A stretch of 64,000 bases of DNA from Dactylorhiza incarnata (lineage: Eukaryota; Streptophyta; Magnoliopsida; Asparagales; Orchidaceae), in assembly GCA_033032865.1 (NCBI GenBank), contig JAWHQI010000004.1:27758001-27822000 (forward strand), read 5' to 3'. Below the pieces are notes generated by a model. The model did no database searches and was not told the DNA's origin. It saw only the letters and a list, made by a program, of their open reading frames with translations. A program made the translations under genes and the position numbers. Below, one piece after another: positions 36,036 to 45,267 of this stretch (its first letter is position 1; every line of letters begins with the position of its first letter).

Positions 36036-36597
36036 CGTAAAGAATATCCTGAAGTACTTGAGAAGAACTAAGGATGTATTCTTGTTATATGGTGGAAAGG
36101 AAGAGCTCGTTGTAAGTGGTTACACGGATGCCAACTTCCAAACTGATAAGGATGATTCGAAGTCTCAGTCAGCGTTTGTGTTTTGTCTGAATGGAGGAGC
36201 TGTGAGCTGGAAGAGTTCCAAGCAAGAGACAGTTGCTGATTCTACAACTAAGGCTGAGTATATCGCTGCGGCAAATGCAGCGAAGGAGGCTGTATGGATT
36301 AGGAATTTCATCGGCGAGCTAGATGTAGTTCCTAGCATTGTTGGTCCCGTAGTTCTCTACTGTGATAACAATGGTGCAATTGCACAATCTAAGGAACCTA
36401 GATCCCATCAGCGCTCCAAGCACATACTTCGGCGGTTCCATCTTATTCGTGAGATTGTCGAACGAGGAGATGTGAACATTTGTAGAGTGCCGACTGAGGA
36501 GAATATTGCAGATCCACTGACAAAGCCTCTCGCGCAGAGAAAGCATGATGGTCATACTAGATCAATGGATATACGATACCTGAGTGATCAACTCTAG
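36036..36597 (+). pseudogene. Element d pol, part 2 (RT end and RNase H)
   Basis: Resumes the d polyprotein after element c at the codons for Ala-Val-Lys-Asn-Ile-Leu-Lys-Tyr-Leu. Copia RNase H follows with Thr-Asp-Ala (first acidic residue, ~36126), Ala-Asp-Ser-Thr-Thr-Lys-Ala-Glu-Tyr (~36234, normally Thr-Glu), and Tyr-Cys-Asp-Asn (~36360). The C-terminal Asp-Pro-Leu-Thr-Lys-Pro-Leu motif lies near 36510, with a stop at 36595. This segment has no internal stop. It makes no functional product because part 1 is broken. Confidence 0.93.
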
Positions 36598-37569
36598 TGG
36601 GAGTCTTGTGGGTTGCATGTAAAATATATATTTTGTTGGCTGTTTATTATTCATATGATGAATAGTGTACCAATTATTTCTTTTTACAATTAATGGCAAG
36701 TTCTTTTATTATAATATACTGTTTCTATATGATAGAATAAAATTCGTGATAAATACCCTTAGAATGTTCGCTTCCATAGGACATCAAGTACGTGACTTGA
36801 ATGTGAGAGCCTATGATTTCGAAGCTTCATTCTTAAAAGGTCCCTGGTCGAGGTATCATCGTAGAAGCTAAGGGTGATGATGATACATTAAGACTAGCAT
36901 GTGTGTTGACTGATGACCGGTTCTCACAGGTCATGATATTGTGATATCAAGTCATCACGTGGGTACTTGTTAGTGAACAAGTTGTACTGGACAGACCCAA
37001 CCTGAGACTACTTTGTGGATTATTACTTAAAAGTGTCACAAGTAGGTCTCATTTGACAATGGTGTTGTGGTCCTTTGACCTGAAGTCACAGCATTCATCG
37101 AGTGAGGAAGAGCGTGCTTTGATGTCATCTAAAGTCTTCCTTGAAGAAGGTTGATGATAAGGGTGGTCGTTGGGTACGTTACGAATCATATGGGTGTTTG
37201 GGTGTGAGCAGATATGGGATTTGTCCTCCTATATAACAGGAGTTGCATCCATGGGCCCCTTGATGGAATTGGACTGAGAAATGCATGGCCATGCTTGGTT
37301 GAGTCAATATGTGATATTGAGCTTACCATTCTCTGGAAGTCCATTCTAGATCAAGAAATTTGGATTGAGCTATTAAGAGGGTGACATGGTCCATGCCTCT
37401 AGTTCTTTCCGGATGTAAGGGACAAAGGGACAAAGACAACGCTGGAACATTGGTCATAAAGGCTTATGAGTTATGAACTCTTATTGCTTGGGGAGCAATG
37501 ATGCATTGCTAGATGCCGCTCATTATTTGTGAGGTTTTTATTTGATACTTTCAAGATCAAGTGGGATAC
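36598..37569 (+). other. 3' untranslated region and polypurine tract of element d
   Basis: Nearly 1 kb without convincing coding sequence. It ends in CAAGTGGGATAC directly before the 3' LTR, matching the Tork-type polypurine tract. Confidence 0.75.
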
Positions 37570-38427
37570 TGTTGGAGTTACCATTATGATCTAGAAGTGG
37601 TCAAACATGTAGTCTCACTGTCAACGCGATATGAGCCTGCAGGGTCGCACATAAGAGCATGTGGAGAAGATGGAAGATTGACTGTGTTGGTAAAGGTTAC
37701 CAATCACCATATAGAATGGGGGAGGTCCAGCAAATGTTGCTGTCTAAATTCGTCGGGTTTACACGGATAGAATTCGTCGGGTTTTCACGGATATGATTCG
37801 TCGGATAGAATTCGTCGGGATTCGTCGGATATGATTCGTCGGATAGAATTCATCAGGATTTGTCGGATGTGATTCATCGGAATTCGTCGAATTGTCCCGT
37901 GAAAACTTGACGAATACTGTTCAGTGGAATCCCGACGAATTGTAACAGAAACCCCAATTCTGCTGAGTGGTCTGCGGATAGCAATTCTTCTAGAAGTCTG
38001 TTTATCCTTTGGGTATAAATAGAACTTCTTTTAGGGTTCTCAGAACTTACGAAGGAATCCAATCGACGGAAGAGTTCCGCCTCTCGCCCTAGCCGACGGA
38101 AGTGTTCCGCCGCCCGTTCGCCTCCGCCGACCTCCTCTCCGACGATTGTCGTCGGTGTTGTTCTTCCTGAAGAGGATCTAGCAATCCGTGGAAGCGCAAG
38201 GTGTAGTCTTCTTCTCCCGACTCGGACAGCCGATGACGGGACTTATCTTCTTGGAGCATCTAGGTTGGATTTGATCCAACTCCGCAAAGGTAATTTTCAT
38301 ACCTAGCAATTTTGTTAACTTCTTGATTCAATATTCATGGCCCGTCGCCCGATCCAAATTCTTTTGGGTTATTCTGTTTATTTCCGCTGCGCCTGCATAT
38401 GATGTATGGTTGTAGAAAAACCCAACA
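37570..38427 (+). repeat. Element d 3' LTR
   Basis: 858 bp, paired with 17748-18644. It has the same ATTCGTCGG array (37745-37940) and TATA box (near 38013), and lacks ~40 bp near 38220 present in the 5' LTR. Confidence 0.93.
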
Positions 38428-38903
38428 GTTTTAAGGATCCCTCTTCCAATGGATTCAGTGGTTCAAGATCTCTTTATCAAAAGATCTGAGTGGTTCAAGA
38501 TCTCCTTATCAAAAGATCTGTGTGGTTCAAGATCTCCTTATCAAAAGATCTGAGTGGTTCAAGATCTCCTTATCAAAAGATCTTTGGTTCTAAGAGTCTC
38601 CTTATCAAAAGACGCAGACATGGGTTGTGCATTCCTACCAGGTGGTAGAAGAGAGGACTTCCCACATTTTGGGGAACCTCTATAAAATCTTGTGTCTTCT
38701 GTGTGTGTTAATTTTTTGTGTTGTCCCATATAGCTTACAGCTTTTCTGCTTTACTTTAACAGCATTAATTTTATTCTGTGTTAGGTATTCTTGAAGCATA
38801 ACACTTAGTGTTTTTATTGTGTGCACAAATAGGATAGAAATATTTTTAAATCTCTATACACCTCCCCTCTAGAGTATACTCAGAGGCACATTGTGCACTT
38901 TCA
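38428..38903 (+). mobile_element. S2 3' LTR, right part
   Basis: Continues S2's LTR after the d insertion (the GTTTT TSD, then AAGGATCCCTC), ending in CTCTAGAGTATACTC and GTGCACTTTCA. Its last ~60 bp parallel the S3 and S4 LTR ends. Confidence 0.88.
38461..38610 (+). repeat. Tandem hairpin units in S2 LTR
   Basis: Five units of about 32 bp. Four have self-complementary arms AGATCT on both sides of CTT- or CCTTATCAAA. The last has GAGTCT and AGACGC. Transcribed region of the LTR (downstream of the TATA-like site at 17369). Confidence 0.85.
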
Positions 38904-39011
38904 TAAGATTGATCTATGTAGTACTTCTGTTGGCGACTAGATCTAGGTTAGGTTTAGGGGGGTGCTCGAGGCCATATCCGGGGAAGGGTTGGCTAGAGCG
39001 GCTTGAGGCCG
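38904..39011. other. Short unassigned segment
   Basis: 108 bp between the S2 LTR end and the truncated S4 LTR. It contains GGTTTAGGGGGGTGCTCGAGG and matches nothing else in the window. It may be original host DNA or filler from the event that truncated S4. Confidence 0.5.
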
Positions 39012-39928
39012 TATCGACGCACGTCGATTTCTATATCAGATTCCAAAATACGCCAGATCTCTTTCCTTCTATCTGTAGATCTGAATTTTATGGAATGATA
39101 TTATTCTTTTCTAGCTGTTTTGAATCAGTCTTTCCTTCTAAATGATTCTTGGCTAAATTGATTAAGTTTATTATGGATATTATTTGAAATCAGAATGATC
39201 TCTTTCCTTCTACAGAAATATTGATTATGGAATCTCTTCTCTCTTACTATTTCTCTGACTGCTTATTAATTATTCTCCTATAGTATTCTTTGAATAAACA
39301 GAGCTATAAATAAGAGGGAAGTCGACAGAGAAGAAAAGCAAGTAATCCACTCCATACATTTGAAATAGAGGAAAAGCTCCCAAGAGAAAAGTGAGATAAG
39401 CTGAGAGAAGTGATAGTGTGCTGCAGCAAACAACAAGCCTTCTTCTTCTCCTTCTGAAGCCATACTGCTGCAATTTCTGAAAGCTCTCATTGAAAAAGAG
39501 AAAGGCCTATAATCTCCTTCACACTATAGAAGAGAGATTTCATTCACTATTTCCTGTGCTTCCAATCTTCTTACTAAGAAGAAGATTCTTTCATGTTTCA
39601 ATTACTTCTTCTACATCTTCTTCTTATTCTCATTTCATTTTCAAATTGTGTAAAAGAGTTTTTAGAATCTCTCTTCAAAAAATTCAGTTGTACTGGTTCT
39701 AAGAGTCTCCTTATCAAAAGACTCAGGCTGGTTCTAAGAGTCTCCTTATCAAAAGACTCAGTACAAGATAGTGAATTCCTACCAAGGGGGTAGAAGAGTG
39801 GACTACCCAAAGTTTGAGGAACCACTATATTTCTTTGTGTTGTGCTGTGATTTTCTTCTTGCTATTTTACTTTCTTTACTTGCTTAATTCTTGTTGGTGT
39901 GTGTGGGAAGCTTAAATATGTGATTATT

Positions 39929-39973
<45 letters not shown>

Positions 39974-40055
39974 AACTTTGCACAAAGTATTTTTAAATCT
40001 CTATTCACCCCCCCCCCCTCTAGAGAATTCTAGTGCGGTTAACTGTGCACTTTCA
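39012..40055 (+). repeat. S4 5' LTR, truncated at its left end
   Basis: Homology with the S4 3' LTR begins at ATCGACGCAC, inside the TCGACG array, so about 310 bp of U3 are lost. It contains a TATA box near 39304, two hairpin units (39691-39763), an AT microsatellite and the end GTGCACTTTCA. Confidence 0.88.
39933..39968. repeat. AT microsatellite in S4 5' LTR
   Basis: About 18 AT units. The matching site in the S4 3' LTR is a CA/TA tract at 53693-53719, where element G inserted. A further TA run lies at 40119-40144, upstream of gag. Confidence 0.9.
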
Positions 40056-40057
40056 AT

Positions 40058-40069
40058 TGGTATCAGAGG
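40058..40069 (+). other. Primer-binding site of S4
   Basis: TGGTATCAGAGG, two bases after the 5' LTR; one mismatch to the initiator tRNA-Met site. Confidence 0.88.
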
Positions 40070-40162
40070 TAGGTTGATCTAAAAAGGGTAACTCCTTGAT
40101 CAAAAAGATCCTACCTCATATATATATATATATATATATATATTTCTATAAACTAAAATTTT

Positions 40163-41045
40163 ATGGCACAAATCAAAGATTATACTTCCACCAGACCACC
40201 AATTTGCAACCTTGAAAAGTTTGCACTTTGGAAAACAAGAATTAGGATCTATATGAATTCTATTGATGAAGATTTGCTTAATGTTATTTTGACAGGTCCT
40301 CCCAAGCCCTATAGAAAGGACTCAAGTGGTAAAGTGACTCAAACACTTGTCCCAAGGGCTGAGTGGACAGTTGAAGAGAAGAAGGCATGAACAACTGATG
40401 CAAAAGCTGTGAATATTCTTGTCTCAACCCTCTTAGATGAAATCTTTCAAAAGGTTGTTGACTGTGAATCAGCCACGGAAATCTGGGAGGCTCTTACAAA
40501 GATAGTAAAAGGAAGTGTTGATGAAAGGAAAGATATAAAGGCTCTATTGATCTCCCAATATGAGAACTTTCAAAAGAAGCATGAAGAAATCATATCTGAG
40601 ATGTATGATAGATTCAGTCTGATCATCAATCAATTAAGGAGCTTGGATAGAGAGATCTCTCTCACAGAGATCAATGAAAAATTGTTAATGAGTCTCCCAA
40701 GTTCATGGGACTCAAGAATATGGGCAATAAGGGATACTAGAGGACAAAAGGAAATCTCAACAGATGCTCTCTTAGGAAAACTTAAATCCTATGAGCAACT
40801 ACAGAAAACCAGAGAAGAGAAGGAAAGAAGGGAAAACACTCCAACCTCCTCAAAAGATAGAAATATTGCAGTAAAAGCAACCGAAGAGGAAACCCCTGTT
40901 ACTGAAGAAGAATTATTCAGCCTCCTGGCCAGAAGATTCAAGAAATGGGTCAGAAAAGATGGGTCTAGAAGGAGAGAGTCAAAACCAAGGTATGATAAGA
41001 CTCCAACTAAAGAAATTATCTGTTATTCCTGCAGGAAAACTGGAC
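40163..41045 (+). pseudogene. S4 gag, N-terminal half
   Basis: Same protein as the S3 gag. ATG at 40163 in context TTTTATGGCACAA. The UBN2-like capsid region contains Trp-Lys-Thr-Arg-Ile (~codon 24) and Ala-Thr-Glu-Ile-Trp-Glu-Ala-Leu, then Ile-Ser-Gln-Tyr-Glu-Asn-Phe. An in-frame TGA at 40388 replaces an AGA Arg codon of S3. The frame then stays open to the first zinc knuckle, where S3 is inserted after its Cys-X2-Cys half. The frame resumes at 48680, after the duplicated TGGAC. Confidence 0.92.
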
Positions 41046-41127
41046 TGTTGGGGAAATGATTTCTCTTAACCCCTTGAATTAAGTTGAATATGAATTCTAA
41101 GAAAGAAAAACAAGGTTAAGTAAATAT

Positions 41128-41366
41128 GCGTCGAATAGTATTCGACGCAACATCGAAATATAGTCGACGTTTCCTTCAGATTGAGTCGAAGTAACTCTAG
41201 GAAGATTTCGACGTATGTGTTGTCGACGCTACTCTGATTTCTAGTCGACGCATATGGAGAAGTCGATGCACCTTAATCGACGCACCTTCCTTATTCTCCT
41301 CTCGATGTCCAGCCAGGATGAATTCGACGCTTACGTCGAATAGGAATCGACGCACGTCGATTTATA
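41128..41366 (+). repeat. TCGACG dyad array in S3 5' LTR
   Basis: The leading dyad at 41128-41148 has arms GCGTCGA and TCGACGC with a 7-bp spacer. A second starts 22 bp later. About ten more half-sites follow. The matching arrays lie at 47433-47671 (S3 3' LTR) and 52560-52800 (S4 3' LTR). Confidence 0.92.
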
Positions 41367-42004
41367 TGACAGATTTAAATATGCGCCAGATCTCTTTCCT
41401 TCTTTCAGTAGATCTGATTTGTGTGGAATAAGTATCAATATTTTATAGCCGTTCTGAATCATTCTTTCCTTATATCTGATTCTTGGCTAATTTGATTAAA
41501 CTTATTTGGACATTATTTGAAATCAGAATTCATTCTTTCCTTCTACACAAATAAACATTATGGAAACATCTTTTCTTTCTATTCTCTCTAACTGCTAATT
41601 GATTATCCTCCTATAGTATTATGTTGAATTAACAGAGCTATAAATAAAGAGGAGGTCGGCAGAAAATAAAGAAGAGTGATCTACCACACACATTTGAAAT
41701 AGAGGAAAAGCTCCCAAGAGAAAAGAGAGAAATTGAGAAAAAGCTCTGCAGCAACATTCAAGCACTTCTTCTTCTTCTGCTTCTGAAGTCATACTGCTGC
41801 AAAATCTGATAGCTCTCACAAAGAGAGAAAGGCTGCAAATCTTCTTCTCTCTATAGAAGAAAGATTCAATTCACTTCTTGTGCTTCCAATCTTCTTGCTA
41901 GGAAGAAGATTCTTTCTTGTTTTTATTTCTTCTCCTTTCTTTCTTTCTCAGTTAAACATTGTAAAAGAGTTTTTAGAATCTCTCTCCAAAAAATTCAGTG
42001 TACT

Positions 42005-42103
42005 GGTTCTAAGAGTCTCCTTGTCAAAAGACTCAGTTGGTTCTAAGAGTCTCCTTGTCAAAAGACTCAGGGTGGTTCTAAGAGTCTCCTTATCAAAAGA
42101 CTC
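42005..42103 (+). repeat. Tandem hairpin units in S3 5' LTR
   Basis: Three units of 33-34 bp, each with arms GAGTCT and AGACTC around CCTTGTCAAA or CCTTATCAAA. They lie 360-460 bp downstream of the TATA box, so within R/U5 of the RNA. Copies are at 48307-48408. Confidence 0.88.
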
Positions 42104-42363
42104 AGTGCAAGATAGTGAATTCCTACCAAGGGGGTAGAAGAGTGGACTACCCAAAGTTTGGGGAACCACTATATTTTCTTGTGTTGTGCTGTGATTTATT
42201 TTCTTGCATTTACTTTATTTTCTTGCTTAATTCTTGTTGGTGTGTGGGAAGCTCTAATCTGTGATCATACACATATATATATTAACTTTGCACAAAATAA
42301 TTTTTAAATCTCTATTCACCCCCCTCTAGAGAATTCTAGTGAGGTTAATTGTGCACTTTCAAT

Positions 42364-42375
42364 TGGTATCAGAGC
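42364..42375 (+). other. Primer-binding site of S3
   Basis: TGGTATCAGAGC, two bases after the 5' LTR; complementary to the 3' end of initiator tRNA-Met. Confidence 0.92.
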
Positions 42376-42462
42376 TAGGTTGATCTAAAAAGGATAACTC
42401 CTTGATCAAGAAGATCCTACCTCTCATATATATATATATATTTTTCAAAACTATTTTATCAT

Positions 42463-44817
42463 ATGGCACAAATCAAAGATTATGCTTCCACCAGACCTCC
42501 AATGTGCAATCTTGAAAAGTTTGCAGTTTGGAAAACAAGAATCAGAATTTATATGAATTCCATTGATGCTGACTTGTTCAATATTACTGTGACAGGTCCC
42601 CCAAAGCCTTTTAGAAAGGATGCAAGTGGCAATGTCACACAAACACTTGTTCCAAGATTTGAATGGACAGAAGATGAGAAGAAGGCAAGAACACATGATC
42701 TAAAGGCCATGAACATACTTGTCTCAACTCTGTCAGATGACATCTTTCAAAGGGTTGTTGACTGTGAATCATCCAAAGAAATATGGGATGCTCTCACAAA
42801 GATGGTGGAAGGAAGTGCTGATGAAAAGAAAGATAAGAAGGCCCTATTGATCTCTCAATATGAGAACTTCCAAAAGAAGGATGAAGAAAGCATCTCTGAA
42901 ATGTATGACAGATTCAGTCTGATCATCAGTCAACTAAGAGACTTGGATAGAGAAATCTCTCTCACAGAGATCAATGACAAATTGCTGATGAGTCTCCCAA
43001 GCTCATGGGACTCAAGGATATGGGCAATAAGAGACACAAGAGGTCAAAGGGAAATTTCAATAGATGCTCTCTTAGGAAAACTCAGATCCTATGAGCAATT
43101 GCTGAAAACTAGAGAAGAGAAGGAAAGAAGAGAAAACACTCCAATTTCCTCAAAAGGCAGGAACATTGCTCTAAAGGCAACAGAAGAAGGAACTCCTATC
43201 ACTGAAGAAGAACTATTCAGTTTCTTGGCCAGAAGATTTAAGAAATGGGTCAAGACAGATGGATCAAAAAGGAGGGAGTCAAAACCAAGGTATGACAAAA
43301 CCCCCACTAAAGAAATTATTTGCTATTCTTGCAAGAAACCTGGACATATTGCCCCAGAATATCTAGAGAATGCTGAAACAAAGAAAGATCTGAAAAAGAA
43401 AGATCTCAAGAAAAAGGGGAAGAAGAAAGAAAGAGGCTTTATTGCAGAAGCCTGGAGTGAAACAGACTCTGAGGACAGTTCATCCTCTAAGAGTGACAAT
43501 GAAGAATCTAGGCAAGATGACCTATGCTTGATGGCCTTTGAAGGCCCCAAGAATGATGATGGTTCTAAATCTTGGAGTGAGACAGGATCAGAAGAAAGCA
43601 TATCTTCTGGAGATGAAAAAGAAAATAGCCTTATCCTCATAGAGGAATCTGAGGATAAGGATGAGGTAAGTATCTTTGATGAAATAGATTTTCAAAGTGA
43701 TAATTTCAGAAATGATTTTATGGGAATGTGTCTAGATCAATTAAAAGCTAAACAAGAAATCAAAGACCTACAAGAACAAATTCATATGGTTAAAAACCAA
43801 AGAAATAAAAAGGATATAAGCTCAATAGATCATGTATTAAGGGCTAACATAAGAGAGAAGGAAATAGAAAGGGCAAAAATAGAAAATCAGCTCCTTAAGG
43901 ATAAGGTTTCTCAGGCAAAGGCCTTTGAAGATTCAATCAAAATGAGAAGCCAAACTCTTAAAGAAATCACTGAAAAACAAACAATAAGACACAAAAATCT
44001 TGGGCTAGGGGCTGATCCATCAATCAGCCTAATTCCATCCAACAAGCCTGCTTGGATGAGCCCTGTAAAATTCACTAAACCCATCAAATCAGCAAACCAA
44101 GAAAAAGAATCACAACATAGGAAAGAACACCTCTTCAAGGAAATAAAGGAATTTGATGAAACATCATATTATTCAGCTGATAACTCACAAACTTCATCTG
44201 AAGAGACAACTAAACCAAAAGAAACAACATACAAAGGAGTAAGAACAGAAAAAGGTAAAATAAAAATTTATGAAGACACAGTTGCGTCGACTTCATATCG
44301 ACGCATGAATGATTGTGCGTCGACTTCTACTCAACGTAACCTCTCAGATGCCTCGACCTCCACTCGACGCTTGAATAAAGATACGTCGACATTAAATCGA
44401 CGCAACTTCCTTCATGCGTCGATACCAGATCAACGCAATCTGCGGAATGCGCCGAATATAAATCGACGCAACTATCAACATACGTCGAATAGATATCGGC
44501 GCATAAAATCTCAGAGCAACATGAATACATATACTCCAAAAATCTTCCATACTAATCCCCATTCAGGACCCATTCATCCTGATCATAATTTCTATCCTAA
44601 TCAACATTCTAACCAAAATTTTTACCCAAAACTTGGTAACCAAACTTCCCATCCTAATGAAACCTTCTATCCTAATCAACACTTGTATCCTAGTCAACAC
44701 TTCTATTCCCCTTTAAAATCAAACTCTCACAAAAGTAAGATACTCAAGTGTTACATATGCAACAAAAATGGCCACCTTGCCAAAAAATGTTGGTATAATC
44801 AATCAAATTGGTCTTAA
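42463..44817 (+). CDS. S3 Gag, intact 784-codon frame with palindrome-coded repeats
   Basis: Structural Gag of a Sirevirus-like Copia element. The ATG at 42463 lies 99 bp after the primer-binding site. Residues ~10-240 form a UBN2-like capsid region (Trp-Lys-Thr-Arg near 24, Lys-Glu-Ile-Trp-Asp-Ala-Leu near 105, Ser-Trp-Asp-Ser-Arg-Ile-Trp near 183). Knuckle 1 (287-300) is Cys-X2-Cys-X4-His-X4-Tyr, so its last ligand is lost. Acidic Ser-rich tracts (~325-400) and a coiled coil (~415-520) follow. Residues 608-684 are seven 11-residue repeats, Ala/Thr-Ser-X3-Arg-Arg-X4, encoded by the TCGACG dyad. Next is a Tyr/Asn/Pro/His-rich stretch, then knuckle 2 (763-776), an intact CCHC. Longer than typical Copia Gag. 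No protease follows. Confidence 0.92.
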   Translation: MAQIKDYASTRPPMCNLEKFAVWKTRIRIYMNSIDADLFNITVTGPPKPFRKDASGNVTQTLVPRFEWTEDEKKARTHDLKAMNILVSTLSDDIFQRVVDCESSKEIWDALTKMVEGSADEKKDKKALLISQYENFQKKDEESISEMYDRFSLIISQLRDLDREISLTEINDKLLMSLPSSWDSRIWAIRDTRGQREISIDALLGKLRSYEQLLKTREEKERRENTPISSKGRNIALKATEEGTPITEEELFSFLARRFKKWVKTDGSKRRESKPRYDKTPTKEIICYSCKKPGHIAPEYLENAETKKDLKKKDLKKKGKKKERGFIAEAWSETDSEDSSSSKSDNEESRQDDLCLMAFEGPKNDDGSKSWSETGSEESISSGDEKENSLILIEESEDKDEVSIFDEIDFQSDNFRNDFMGMCLDQLKAKQEIKDLQEQIHMVKNQRNKKDISSIDHVLRANIREKEIERAKIENQLLKDKVSQAKAFEDSIKMRSQTLKEITEKQTIRHKNLGLGADPSISLIPSNKPAWMSPVKFTKPIKSANQEKESQHRKEHLFKEIKEFDETSYYSADNSQTSSEETTKPKETTYKGVRTEKGKIKIYEDTVASTSYRRMNDCASTSTQRNLSDASTSTRRLNKDTSTLNRRNFLHASIPDQRNLRNAPNINRRNYQHTSNRYRRIKSQSNMNTYTPKIFHTNPHSGPIHPDHNFYPNQHSNQNFYPKLGNQTSHPNETFYPNQHLYPSQHFYSPLKSNSHKSKILKCYICNKNGHLAKKCWYNQSNWS
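44284..44503 (+). repeat. In-frame 33-bp TCGACG tandem repeat in S3 gag
   Basis: Seven units start at 44284, 44317, 44350, 44383, 44416, 44449 and 44482, an exact 33-bp period. Each begins with a 21-bp dyad (RCGTCGA, 7-bp spacer, TCGACGC or a one-base variant) followed by a 12-bp linker. Confidence 0.95.
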
Positions 44818-44908
44818 GACCCAGTCCTAGGCTAACTTAGAAACCTTTAGGATTAGGAAGAGATAAGAAGAAATAAACACCTAGAACTTTTCAGGAAAAT
44901 TAAAAGTC

Positions 44909-45160
44909 ACGTCAACTTCCAATCGACGCACCGTCGATAACTCGGATTAATAAGTACAATCGACGCATGCGTCGACTACTATCGACGCATACGTCGATAA
45001 GAAACCCTTGCATCCCAGAACAGACTAAATCGACGCTCACTTCGAATTCCACTCGATGTAACGTCGACTTCATAAAAATGAGCGGCAAGACTAAATTATT
45101 TTCGGTCACATCCACTGAAGTACCGAATAAGCCTCGAGTTGAGTCCTGTTTCGACGCTTC
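44909..45160 (+). repeat. TCGACG array in the gag/env-like spacer of S3
   Basis: Non-coding half-sites between the gag stop and the env-like start, for example around 44930 and 44957-45000. S2 has a comparable array at 5764-6141 and S4 at 50231-50430. Confidence 0.88.
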
Positions 45161-45267
45161 ACCTGACTTAAATAGATTCTTCAGTTAGAAACCTTCACGA
45201 CCTCTGCATCTTTCATCCTTCGTGCTCCTCAGTCCAGCCACCTCTTCCTCTCTCTCTCCAACCTAAA

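Larger units (their letters stand above)
17748..38427 (+). mobile_element. Element d: Tork/TNT1-like Copia retrotransposon, interrupted
   Basis: LTRs at 17748-18644 and 37570-38427 start TGTTGGAG and end ACCCAACA, flanked by the TSD GTTTT. Inside are a primer-binding site, a GC-rich leader, one gag-pol frame in Copia order (Gag, PR, INT, RT, RNase H), a ~1-kb 3' untranslated region and a polypurine tract. The pol is split by element c (23038-36030). Without it, d is about 7.7 kb. Confidence 0.95.
3979..38903 (+). mobile_element. S2: Sirevirus-like gag/env-like element, twice interrupted
   Basis: Parts in order: gag without its 5' end (3979-5530), TCGACG spacer array, env-like gene start (6240), insertion b (6258-14510), rest of env-like gene (14511-16273), polypurine tract, 3' LTR (16506-17747), insertion d (17748-38427), LTR end (to 38903, GTGCACTTTCA). 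The 5' LTR and gag N-terminus are missing. Without the insertions about 6 kb remains. Only 0.7 kb separates gag from the env-like gene, so there is no pol. Sirevirus assignment rests on gag plus env-like order, initiator tRNA-Met primer sites in its relatives, and long LTRs. It is an inference. Confidence 0.75.
41046..42361 (+). repeat. S3 5' LTR
   Basis: 1316 bp from TGTTGGGGAAATG to GTGCACTTTCA. TCGACG array at 41128-41366, TATA box TATAAATA at 41639-41646, three hairpin units at 42005-42103, and a CTACC...GGTAG hairpin near 42122. Confidence 0.95.

Noticed and set aside
38904..39011. Host gene fragment between elements
   Set aside because: Too short, with no frame or recognisable motif. 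Left as unassigned.
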